NCBI GenBank assembly: GCA_945860575.1
Contig: CAMAQQ010000025.1
Location: 1-10,238, forward strand
Direction of reading: 5' to 3'
DNA: 10,238 nt
Source: Ferrithrix thermotolerans DSM 19514
GTDB lineage: Bacteria; Actinomycetota; Acidimicrobiia; Acidimicrobiales; Ilumatobacteraceae
Shown here: piece after piece, positions 1-7,008 of the stretch
Position numbering within the stretch: position 1 is the stretch's first letter
Layout: every line of letters begins with the position of its first letter
Notes under the pieces: model-generated
The model's input: only the letters and a program-made list of their open reading frames with translations
Told to the model about the DNA's origin: nothing
The model's database searches: none
Made by a program: the position numbers and the translations under genes

Positions 1-182
1 CTGCAGCCCGCATGTCGGGCGACTTGGGCGACAACAGTCAAATTTGGAACTCTGTGGCAACACTTGGCCAAACCATATTTCTGCTTTTCATAGTGGCTTT
101 CGTCGGTCTGGTTGTCAAGTCTTCGCGCTCTGGAGATATCAACGACGAAGAAATCTTTGAAATGGTTCGGGCAAACTCGTGA
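1..182 (+). CDS. C-terminal end of a heme-copper oxidase subunit I-like membrane protein (partial)
   Basis: Reading from position 3 there is an open frame of 59 residues ending in TGA at 180-182; the gene enters from outside the window. One clear transmembrane segment lies at about fragment residues 24-38, followed by a short acidic tail. The segment begins with W15-N16 and a V-A-x-x-G pattern. This lines up with the start of the final helix of the canonical subunit I in this window (W486-N487, then V-A-x-x-G). The next gene is subunit III-like, which supports reading this one as the end of a subunit I paralogue. No heme or copper ligand can be checked, because those lie upstream of the window. 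It could instead be an unrelated single-helix tail. The membrane location is fairly sure; the family is an inference from one short alignment and from context. Confidence 0.5.
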   Translation, partial: AARMSGDLGDNSQIWNSVATLGQTIFLLFIVAFVGLVVKSSRSGDINDEEIFEMVRANS

Positions 183-192
183 GCACTAAACC

Positions 193-807
193 ATGAGCAC
201 TAGCGCACCAGCACTCAACTCAGGACCAAAAATTGTTATGCGTCGTCAGGCTTTAGTCCTTAGCGGTTTAATGTCGGCAGCAAGCGCAATGTTGATTGGT
301 TCAATGCTTGCGATTTGGTTGCAATTCAGGGCCAATGCACCATTGCGTGAGTCTTCTGATGGCAGCAAGATGTTGCGAGATTGGCTACCAGAAAAAATCA
401 AGATTCCAGAGGTTGCAACAAACACGATGATGATGACAATTGCAATCACTTGCATCATGGTGCAGTGGGCGATTTATTCTGCGCGCCGTGCAGACTCAAA
501 GCACACAACTCTTGCACTTGGAGTTGCATTGCTCACAGAGATCGCTCTGATCAACGCGCAAATTGCGGTTTATATGCAAATGGACATTGGCGTTCGCGAC
601 AGCAGTTACACAATGATGTTTTATGCAGTAACGGGCACGATGACGGTGCTATTGATTATCGGTCTGGGTTTCACTCTGATGACTATGTTCAGATCTCTCG
701 CTAGTCGTCTTAGCGACCACGATTTGGTGATCGCTCACGGGGTTTATTGGTATTCACTCGCTGTGATCTTTGCAACGTTGTGGTTCGTTGTGTACGTGCA
801 AAAGTAG
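193..807 (+). CDS. Divergent heme-copper oxidase subunit III-like protein
   Basis: A 204-residue protein with five predicted helices (about 18-46, 76-97, 104-127, 138-166, 180-202), the same count and order as the canonical subunit III at 5181-5768. The match by eye is best around Y144 to S168 (TG at 147-148, an RS pair after the helix) and at the C-terminal Y185-W186 helix ending in VVYV. The residues that mark real subunit III are missing: F-H-G-V-H becomes T-M-T-V-L, YWHFVD becomes YWYSLA, and the glutamates of helices 1 and 3 are gone. It therefore looks like a paralogue with an altered or purely structural role. The ATG at 193 follows the previous stop by 10 bases; no clear Shine-Dalgarno sequence is present. 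Co-transcription with the flanking genes is likely. Family membership is well supported; function is unknown. Confidence 0.72.
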   Translation: MSTSAPALNSGPKIVMRRQALVLSGLMSAASAMLIGSMLAIWLQFRANAPLRESSDGSKMLRDWLPEKIKIPEVATNTMMMTIAITCIMVQWAIYSARRADSKHTTLALGVALLTEIALINAQIAVYMQMDIGVRDSSYTMMFYAVTGTMTVLLIIGLGFTLMTMFRSLASRLSDHDLVIAHGVYWYSLAVIFATLWFVVYVQK

Positions 808-809
808 GG

Positions 810-1934
810 ATGATGTTTTCGACTGGTTTTAAATACTTCTTGGGTGTGACGGTGGTTTCGATCGCAGCATTGATCATGTCGCTCTTTGTTTTAGATCAGC
901 TTGCCATTGCCGGTGTCGCGATCAGCATGTTGATTACTGTGACGGCACTTTTGGCCGGCATCGCCACTGCCACTCATGACGGACAAACAACTACATCAAC
1001 TCCTGATTCGTCAGGCGAATTAGCAACTCAAAGTATTTGGCCACTGGTTTCGGGCGTTGGCGTGGTGTTGCTTGCTCTCGGTCTTGTGACCTCATCAATA
1101 GTTTTCTTCGCGGGATTAATAGTGTTGCTGGGTGCACTTGTCGAATGGATGGTGCAATCATGGAGTGAACGAGCATCAAAAGACACAAATTACAATGCTC
1201 TAGCCCGCAAGCGATTGCTAAACCCAATTGAGTTTCCGATACTCGCCGCTCTTGGTCTGGGTGTTGTTATTTATTCGTTTTCTCGCATAATGCTCACGGT
1301 TAACAAAACAACTGGAGCATCGCTGTTCATCATTTTTGGTGCGCTTGTGTTGGTCGGCGGAGTTTTATTCGCGATCAAACCAAACATGAAGCGTTCGATC
1401 GGTGTCGCAATTTGCGTGCTTGGCGCATTGGGCATAGTTGCTGGCGGCGTGGCTAGCGCAGTTTCGGGTGAGCGCGAAGAACTTGTCGAAGCTGCCGCCG
1501 AGGGGCACTTCACTCACGCCGAATGTGGCCCTGAAGCGTCGAAATATTTTGACAAACTTGCCGAAGGCACGTTGTCATTGCGCAGTTCGGTTTCGGCAAT
1601 TGTCGTTTATCAAGATGGTGAACTCATCGCGAATATTCAAGGCCTAGTGAAGCCACAAAAGACCCTGACTATTGGTCGATCAATCCCAACCAACATTGTT
1701 TTCCGCAACGCCACAGAGGGTGAGTTTCGATTGGTCGCTCATCTTGGCGACAAGGTTGCCGACGAATCAACTGATGGCGAGACGCACAAAAATGAAACTT
1801 GCACCCAACTAGTTGCCCCGGGTGCCGAGCAAAGTCTGACATTGAAAATCTCCAAGCCGTCAAGTGCTAAAAACGCTTACTATCTATATATCGCGGGCGC
1901 CGAAGACAAAAAGATTGAGTTGGTTGTGCCGTGA
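810..1934 (+). CDS. Seven-helix membrane protein with cupredoxin-like outer domain, oxidase-linked, function unknown
   Basis: The frame is open from 747, but the first start outside the upstream gene is ATG at 810 (a second ATG follows at 813), two bases after its stop, giving 374 residues. Predicted helices lie at about 10-28, 31-52, 77-95, 97-116, 143-164, 169-189 and 196-217. The pairs 77-116 and 143-189 look like a repeated two-helix hairpin, each opening with a proline and a small hydrophobic run (W77-P78, F142-P143). This resembles small actinobacterial oxidase subunit IV proteins. After the membrane part comes a soluble domain (about 221-374), rich in beta-strand pattern, with a proline-glycine turn at 337-338 and Y357-Y358 near the end, as in cupredoxins. 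No Cys-His-Met copper loop is present. An H233-x2-H236-x2-C239 cluster sits just outside the membrane, and a second cysteine is C331. Its stop overlaps the coxB start (GTGA), so it is very probably part of the oxidase operon. I do not recognise a named family. Confidence 0.8.
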   Translation: MMFSTGFKYFLGVTVVSIAALIMSLFVLDQLAIAGVAISMLITVTALLAGIATATHDGQTTTSTPDSSGELATQSIWPLVSGVGVVLLALGLVTSSIVFFAGLIVLLGALVEWMVQSWSERASKDTNYNALARKRLLNPIEFPILAALGLGVVIYSFSRIMLTVNKTTGASLFIIFGALVLVGGVLFAIKPNMKRSIGVAICVLGALGIVAGGVASAVSGEREELVEAAAEGHFTHAECGPEASKYFDKLAEGTLSLRSSVSAIVVYQDGELIANIQGLVKPQKTLTIGRSIPTNIVFRNATEGEFRLVAHLGDKVADESTDGETHKNETCTQLVAPGAEQSLTLKISKPSSAKNAYYLYIAGAEDKKIELVVP

Positions 1935-3181
1935 GTCGCAGGCAGTTCGACAATTGGCTTCGTGCAACTATCGCTAGCGTGCGAGTTGTGCTGCGAAAAG
2001 TTTTTAAACCGTTAGTTGTTGTTGCAGGCGTCTCTGTCGTCGTTGCTGGTTGTGCGACGAACGCACCGCAAGACACTTGGCAACCCAAAGGGCCAAACTC
2101 AAAACTTATTGACGATTTGCAGCAACCTGTTTTTGCAGTTGCTGGCATCATCGGTTTAATCGTCGCAGTCGCGGTGATTTATACGATGATCAAATATCGC
2201 GACCGCGGGCAACCGATACCAGAACAAATTCACGGCAAACCAGCCCTTGAAATAACTTTGACGGTTATTCCGGCATTAATTCTTGCGGTTGTTTCTGTAT
2301 TCACTTTTGGTGCAATTTTTAAACTCGCAAAAACCGATGACACTCAGATGATCATCAACGTCACTGGTCAACAATGGTGGTGGGAGTACGACTACCCGGC
2401 GCAAAACGAATTTGGCATTACCCAGCCGATAATCACCTCAGGCCAACTAGTGATGCCTGTAGGCACGAAAGTTCTGTTGCGTGAAACAAGTCGCGACGTC
2501 ATTCACTCGTATTGGATTCCTGCATTAAACGGCAAGCGCGACGCAGTGCCTGGTCGAGTTCATACATTGCGTCTTGAAGCCGACAAACCAGGCATTTATG
2601 CCGGTCAATGCACCGAGTTTTGCGGTTTATCGCACGCCAACATGCGCATGGAAGCAGTGGCGTTGAGCAAGGAAGATTTCGCCAAATGGGTCGCCAATCA
2701 ACAAGCGCCGTATGTTGCACCAGCCAAAGAAACTCTTGCCCAGCAGGGCGAAGAAGTGTTTCTAAACCAATGCGTGCGTTGTCACCAAGTTAACGGTCTG
2801 ATGCGCGCCGATGGCACACCAGCAATCGCTGCACCAGACGAAAATGTCTGGTCGGGCGCCGCACCAAACTTGTCGCATCTAATGTCGCGCAATACTTTTG
2901 CTGGCGCAATGTTTGATTTGTTGTCGAAGCAGTGCCGCGACGAAGTTTGGAATGCACCAAGCGAGGTTGTTGGAGCAAAATATTTGGCCGGTGTAACAGA
3001 AGAATGTCTTAATCAAAAAGATCTTCGTGCCTGGTTGCGCAACGCACCAGAAGTAAAGCCGATGTACGCCAACCCAGCCGACCTCGCGGTCAGTAACGGC
3101 AAATATCGCGGCATGCCTTATTTGGCATTAAGCGAAGATGACATTACAAAACTTGTCGCCTATCTCATAACCCTAAAGTAA
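1931..3181 (+). CDS. coxB: Cytochrome c oxidase subunit II with fused C-terminal cytochrome c (caa3-type)
   Basis: Accepts electrons through a tethered heme c and passes them via the binuclear CuA centre to subunit I. From the N-terminus: a basic segment and hydrophobic stretch ending in a lipobox-like V-A-G-C (C41, probable lipid anchor); helices at about 66-88 and 108-130; the aromatic W149-W151 patch; and a CuA cupredoxin domain with ligands H192, C227, E229, C231, H235 and M238. A class I cytochrome c domain follows, with C281-x2-C284-H285 and likely distal ligand M395. GTG at 1931 overlaps the previous stop (GTGA) and suggests translational coupling. GTG at 1979 or 1988 would give a more usual lipoprotein signal length, so the start is uncertain. 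The 110 residues between heme motif and distal Met are more than usual and include extra cysteines C335 and C359. It is the first canonical oxidase gene, 21 bases before coxA. Synonym: ctaC. Confidence 0.96.
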   Translation: MSRRQFDNWLRATIASVRVVLRKVFKPLVVVAGVSVVVAGCATNAPQDTWQPKGPNSKLIDDLQQPVFAVAGIIGLIVAVAVIYTMIKYRDRGQPIPEQIHGKPALEITLTVIPALILAVVSVFTFGAIFKLAKTDDTQMIINVTGQQWWWEYDYPAQNEFGITQPIITSGQLVMPVGTKVLLRETSRDVIHSYWIPALNGKRDAVPGRVHTLRLEADKPGIYAGQCTEFCGLSHANMRMEAVALSKEDFAKWVANQQAPYVAPAKETLAQQGEEVFLNQCVRCHQVNGLMRADGTPAIAAPDENVWSGAAPNLSHLMSRNTFAGAMFDLLSKQCRDEVWNAPSEVVGAKYLAGVTEECLNQKDLRAWLRNAPEVKPMYANPADLAVSNGKYRGMPYLALSEDDITKLVAYLITLK

Positions 3182-3202
3182 CCCTAGAAACAGAGCACAA
3201 CC

Positions 3203-5188
3203 ATGGCCATCATTGAACGCCCAGCACCAACACTGCCAGCAATTGTCACCCCGACCACGACTTACGGTGTCCTCAAGCGGCCAGTGTCAGCAACTGGCTG
3301 GCGCTCGTGGGTGTTCACTGTTGATCACAAAAAACTCGGCATCATGTACGGCGCTACTGCGATGTTCTTTTTTATTGTCGGTGGTGTCGAAGCACTATTA
3401 ATCAGATTGCAACTCGCCGCACCAAACGGCAAAGTGTTGAATGCCGACCTCTATAACCAAATGTTCACGATGCACGCAACAACGATGGTGTTCTTGTTCG
3501 TCATGCCAATGGCAGCAGGTTTCGCCAACTATTTCGTGCCATTACAAATCGGCGCACGCGATGTGGCTTTCCCGCGTCTTAATGCGTTTGGTTTCTGGGC
3601 GTTTTTGTTTGGTGGCATCTTTCTGAATATGGCGTGGTTCTTGGGAGGGGCAGCCGACGGTGGCTGGTTTATGTATGCCCCCAATTCTGGTCCTGTTTTC
3701 TCACCGACAAACGGTGTCGACTTTTGGGCACTTGGTCTGCAGATCACCGGCATCGCATCGCTAACAGGCGCGATCAACTTGATCATTACGGTTCTTAACA
3801 TGCGCGCCCCCGGCATGTCGTTGATGAGGATGCCGATCTTCACATGGATGATCACAGTCGTGCAGTTCTTGTTGTTGTTCGCAGTACCGGTAATCACCGT
3901 TGCGTTGTTCTTGCTTTCATTTCAGCGAAACTTTGGTGCTCAATTTTTTGATGTGGCCGCTGGTGCCGACCCACTGTTGTGGCAGCACTTATTTTGGATT
4001 TTCGGGCACCCCGAGGTCTATATTTTGATTTTGCCATCGTTCGGCATCGTGTCTGAAGTTTTGCCAGTGTTTTCGCGCAAGCCCCTGTTTGGTTATCCGT
4101 TCGTGGTGTTCTCTGGTGCGGCAATTGGTTTTGTCGGCTGGGGCGTTTGGGCTCACCACATGTTCGCTTCGGGTCTCGGGCCAGTCTCTGTGGCCGTGTT
4201 CTCGTTGACAACGATGGCGATTGCTGTGCCAACTGGCGTAAAAATCATCAACTGGACACTCACCATGTGGGGTGGCAAGTTGTGGTTCACCACGGCGATG
4301 AAATTCGCTATCGGTTTGATTGTGTTGTTCACCGTCGGCGGTTTGTCGGGCGTGACTCACGCAGTCGCGCCATCTGATACGCAACAGACAGATACCTATT
4401 ACATCGTTGCCCACTTCCACTATGTGTTGTTCGGCGGTGCCGTGTTAGGCATCTTCTCCGGGTTTTATTATTGGTGGCCAAAAGTTTTTGGAAAAATGCT
4501 CAACGAAAAACTTGGCTCATGGAACTTTTGGCTAATGGTTATCGGTCTGAACCTAACCTTCGGTCCAATGCACATCCTTGGACTTCAAGGTCAACCCCGT
4601 CGCATGTATCAATGGACAGAAGCACGAGCAGGTGAGGGTTTCTTCAACTTCGCTTTCTGGAACTTGGTCGCATCAATCGGCTCGTTTATTTTGGCGGTTG
4701 GCATTTTGTTGTTCTTGATCAATGTCGTGATCACGGCTCGCAATCCGCAAAAGGCGCCACTTGACCCATGGAATGCCCGCAGCCTCGAATGGATGACGAC
4801 AAATCCACCAAAAGAACATAACTTTGATGTCATTCCAACTGTGCATCACCTAGACGATTTCTTCCATCAAAAATACGAAGAAGATGCCACGACTCACATA
4901 ATGACGCAGGTTCGAACAGCCGAAGAAATTATGGCCGAACAAGAGCGCAACGCCGAAAAGCACATTCACATGCCTTCACCGTCGTATTGGCCAATCGTGC
5001 TGGCATTTGGCCTGCCAGTGATCACATTTGGATTGATTTATTCACACTTGATTTCAGTGATCGGTGGCGTAATTGTTTTGTTTGCGGCTTATGGTTGGGC
5101 CCTCGAGTCAAGCACCGCTCCAGATTCTGATTTTGAGAACAACTCACCGGGCTCGGGGTTAGACAAAGTGACGGCAAATCATGACTGA
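3203..5188 (+). CDS. coxA: Cytochrome c oxidase subunit I (aa3-type, A-family)
   Basis: Catalytic subunit: reduces O2 to water at heme a3-CuB and pumps protons across the cytoplasmic membrane. Ligands and channel residues are all visible: H91 (heme a), H269 and Y273 in the GHPEVY motif (CuB ligand and cross-linked tyrosine), H318-H319 (CuB), and H404 and H406 in HFH (heme a3 and heme a). The K-channel lysine is K347. The D-channel has N109, D120, N127 and E271, which marks it as an A-type proton-pumping oxidase. At 661 residues it is longer than the roughly 550-residue core; the surplus is a hydrophilic linker (about 520-590) and two extra predicted helices (about 596-613 and 615-633). ATG at 3203 lies 21 bases after coxB, with no strong Shine-Dalgarno sequence. 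The 3' end overlaps coxC by 8 bases. Synonym: ctaD. Confidence 0.98.
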   Translation: MAIIERPAPTLPAIVTPTTTYGVLKRPVSATGWRSWVFTVDHKKLGIMYGATAMFFFIVGGVEALLIRLQLAAPNGKVLNADLYNQMFTMHATTMVFLFVMPMAAGFANYFVPLQIGARDVAFPRLNAFGFWAFLFGGIFLNMAWFLGGAADGGWFMYAPNSGPVFSPTNGVDFWALGLQITGIASLTGAINLIITVLNMRAPGMSLMRMPIFTWMITVVQFLLLFAVPVITVALFLLSFQRNFGAQFFDVAAGADPLLWQHLFWIFGHPEVYILILPSFGIVSEVLPVFSRKPLFGYPFVVFSGAAIGFVGWGVWAHHMFASGLGPVSVAVFSLTTMAIAVPTGVKIINWTLTMWGGKLWFTTAMKFAIGLIVLFTVGGLSGVTHAVAPSDTQQTDTYYIVAHFHYVLFGGAVLGIFSGFYYWWPKVFGKMLNEKLGSWNFWLMVIGLNLTFGPMHILGLQGQPRRMYQWTEARAGEGFFNFAFWNLVASIGSFILAVGILLFLINVVITARNPQKAPLDPWNARSLEWMTTNPPKEHNFDVIPTVHHLDDFFHQKYEEDATTHIMTQVRTAEEIMAEQERNAEKHIHMPSPSYWPIVLAFGLPVITFGLIYSHLISVIGGVIVLFAAYGWALESSTAPDSDFENNSPGSGLDKVTANHD

Positions 5189-5768
5189 TGTAATACACGG
5201 CCACGCCAGCAGCACTGGCATCTCAAATGTCAAACTCGGCATGTGGGCCTTCTTGGGTTCAGAATGTTTGTTGTTCGGTGGTTTGATTTCTACCTACATG
5301 TTGTATCGCGGCCGCGTTACTGGTGGTCCACGACCATCGCAGATTTTCGACATTCCGTTTACATCAGTAAGCAGTTTCGTTTTGTTGATGAGTTCGTTGA
5401 CGATGGTGCTGGCAGTTAGCGCGGCGCACAAAGATGATGATCGAAAAATCAATTTGTGGCTTACGGTTACGGCCTTGCTCGGTGCAACATTTGTGGGCGG
5501 ACAAGTTTATGAGTTCACTGCTTTCTATAAAGAAGGCCTTGGCTTTTCGACAAGTTTGTTCGGTTCGAGTTTCTATACCTTGACTGGTTTTCACGGAGTG
5601 CACGTAACGGTGGGCATCATCATGTTGATGTCGCTGGTCGGCATCTTGAAGCGCAGTTCTGTACCAGGCAAGAAAGCAGAAGTCGTCGAGATGATTGGCC
5701 TTTACTGGCACTTCGTTGACATCGTTTGGATCATCATCTTCACACTCGTCTATCTGATTCCGGTTTGA
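5181..5768 (+). CDS. coxC: Cytochrome c oxidase subunit III (five-helix form)
   Basis: Membrane subunit that packs against subunit I and supports sustained proton uptake and stability; it carries no redox centre. The 195 residues hold five helices (about 19-42, 63-82, 91-112, 130-155, 172-192), the short form lacking the first two helices of the mitochondrial type. Family residues are present: E28 in helix 1, E111 in helix 3, F137-H138 with H141 (TGFHGVH), and Y175-W176-H177 with D180 near the C-terminus. The ATG at 5181 overlaps the last 8 bases of coxA and its stop is two bases before the next ATG, so it is tightly coupled in the operon. It is the intact counterpart of the degenerate protein at 193-807. 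Synonym: ctaE. Confidence 0.96.
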   Translation: MTDVIHGHASSTGISNVKLGMWAFLGSECLLFGGLISTYMLYRGRVTGGPRPSQIFDIPFTSVSSFVLLMSSLTMVLAVSAAHKDDDRKINLWLTVTALLGATFVGGQVYEFTAFYKEGLGFSTSLFGSSFYTLTGFHGVHVTVGIIMLMSLVGILKRSSVPGKKAEVVEMIGLYWHFVDIVWIIIFTLVYLIPV

Positions 5769-5770
5769 TC

Positions 5771-6082
5771 ATGACTACAAATACGGCAGATACAACGCAC
5801 GAAAAACAGCATGGCATGAGTGATGCGGGCTACATTCGCATCGCAATTATTTTGGCCGCCATTACCGGGCTCGAAGTTTCAACTTATTACGTCGATTTCG
5901 GGGTGCTGTTCTTACCGGCGCTGTTGATCATGATGGTGATTAAATTCGTGATGGTCGTCAGTTATTTCATGCACTTGAAATTTGACAACAAGATGTTCAG
6001 TTTCTTGTTTTACGCCGGACTTGTGTTGGCTGTCGGTGTATACGCCGCGTTTCTTGCGACGTTCAAGTTTTTCATTCAATAA
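5771..6082 (+). CDS. ctaF: Cytochrome c oxidase subunit IV (prokaryotic type)
   Basis: Small structural subunit of bacterial caa3/aa3 oxidases. The 103 residues contain three predicted helices (about 21-41, 45-66, 77-99). The family hallmark is the stretch from K58 to D72, with F59, the YFMHLK run and an aspartate just after the second helix. The frame is open further upstream, but ATG at 5771, two bases after the coxC stop, is preferred: earlier starts would overlap coxC and add a non-conserved leader. The N-terminal 15 residues are polar and His/Thr-rich. The order II-I-III-IV-CtaG matches the Bacillus ctaCDEFG arrangement. Confidence 0.92.
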   Translation: MTTNTADTTHEKQHGMSDAGYIRIAIILAAITGLEVSTYYVDFGVLFLPALLIMMVIKFVMVVSYFMHLKFDNKMFSFLFYAGLVLAVGVYAAFLATFKFFIQ

Positions 6083-6099
6083 CTAGTTGAATTATTTTT
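6074..6099 (+). terminator. Weak hairpin plus T-run between ctaF and ctaG (attenuator-like)
   Basis: Perfect 6-base arms ATTCAA (6074-6079) and TTGAAT (6087-6092) flank a 7-base loop that contains the ctaF stop codon. The downstream arm is followed by TATTTTT (6093-6099), directly before the GTG start of ctaG. The layout resembles an intrinsic terminator, but the stem has only one G-C pair and is probably too weak for efficient termination. It may reduce ctaG expression relative to the structural subunits, or be chance in an AT-rich junction. Confidence 0.25.
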
Positions 6100-7008
6100 G
6101 TGATCACCGCAAGTGTTGATCTTGTAAGCCCATGGAGGTTTCAGGCGCACCCTGAAGTCTGGCTTTTGTTGGCATTCCTACTCGGCGCTTATGTATATGC
6201 CGTGCGCGTAATCGGACCAGTTGTGGTCAAATCAGGCCCAGTGATCACAGCCAAGCAACGCAACGCATTTGTCGCCGGGATTTTGTTGTTATGGATCGCC
6301 TCTGACTGGCCGGTGCACGACCTTGCGGAAGAATATTTGTATTCAATGCACATGCTTCAACATATGATGCTGTCATATTTCATGCCGCCTCTGGTTCTGT
6401 TGGCAATACCAAAATGGATGTTCGACGCCGTGTTTGGCACAGGTAGAACACGAACTGTGATCAACTGGCTTGCAAAACCGGTTATCGCTGGCGTGGCGTT
6501 CAATGTTGTGGTGATGATTACTCACATTCCGGCATTGGTCAATCAGAGTGTGAACAACGGACTGTTACATTATTCGTTGCACGTTTTGCTTGTCACCACG
6601 GCGCTACTTGTTTGGCTGCCAATTTGTGGACCAGACACGCAGCGACAGTTAAAGTCTGGCGGAAAAATGATCTACCTTTTTTTGATGTCGGTCATACCAA
6701 CTGTGCCAGCGGCCTGGTTGACCTTTGCCGAAGGTGCCGTTTACAAGCACTATGACATTGCAGTTCGGGTGTGGGGGCTTTCGGTAACAACTGACCAGCA
6801 AATCGCTGGCGCAATTATGAAAACTGGTGGAGCGGTATTTTTGTGGTCGATTGTCGTGTTTTTATTCTTCAAGCGCTTCAGTAGTGGTTTCGCCGCAGAT
6901 CAGTCTTACCGAAACAGTCCATCAACTGATGGTGTTTTGACATATCAAGATGTCACCGATGCATTTGGTCGCGTTGCGCCAGCAAAAGAGCCAAACGTTA
7001 AAAGTTAG
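6100..7008 (+). CDS. ctaG: Cytochrome c oxidase assembly factor CtaG (caa3_CtaG family)
   Basis: Polytopic membrane protein of the caa3_CtaG family (the Bacillus type, unrelated to Cox11), required for assembly of active caa3 oxidase and thought to act in copper delivery or CuB-centre formation. The 302 residues have about seven predicted helices (near 19-37, 54-70, 82-104, 128-142, 158-176, 190-210, 236-258). The family signature is visible as H84-M-L-Q-H88 followed by P96-P97, then T141-H142-I-P144, H157 and H161 before a W-L-P turn at 172-174. The start is GTG at 6100, since no ATG gives a full-length N-terminus; the gap to ctaF is 17 bases. The C-terminal 40 residues are polar and probably cytoplasmic. 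The stop at 7006-7008 overlaps the stop of the convergent permease gene. Confidence 0.93.
   Translation: MITASVDLVSPWRFQAHPEVWLLLAFLLGAYVYAVRVIGPVVVKSGPVITAKQRNAFVAGILLLWIASDWPVHDLAEEYLYSMHMLQHMMLSYFMPPLVLLAIPKWMFDAVFGTGRTRTVINWLAKPVIAGVAFNVVVMITHIPALVNQSVNNGLLHYSLHVLLVTTALLVWLPICGPDTQRQLKSGGKMIYLFLMSVIPTVPAAWLTFAEGAVYKHYDIAVRVWGLSVTTDQQIAGAIMKTGGAVFLWSIVVFLFFKRFSSGFAADQSYRNSPSTDGVLTYQDVTDAFGRVAPAKEPNVKS

Noticed and set aside
747..809. Longer N-terminus for the seven-helix protein starting at ATG 747
   Set aside because: It would overlap the end of the subunit III-like gene by 61 bases and add a Cys/Arg-rich segment unlike a membrane-protein start; ATG at 810 fits the gene boundary.
1641..1934. 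Functional type 1 copper site in the outer domain of the 810-1934 protein
   Set aside because: The Cys-x(n)-His-x(n)-Met loop is absent: after C331 there is no His or Met, and the position where the copper Cys would follow the Tyr-rich strand is Ile/Ala.
3894..4420. Open frames of 112 and 143 residues on the minus strand within coxA
   Set aside because: They lie wholly inside the conserved catalytic part of coxA, have low-complexity, polar, Arg/His/Gln-rich translations, and resemble no family: shadows of the real frame.
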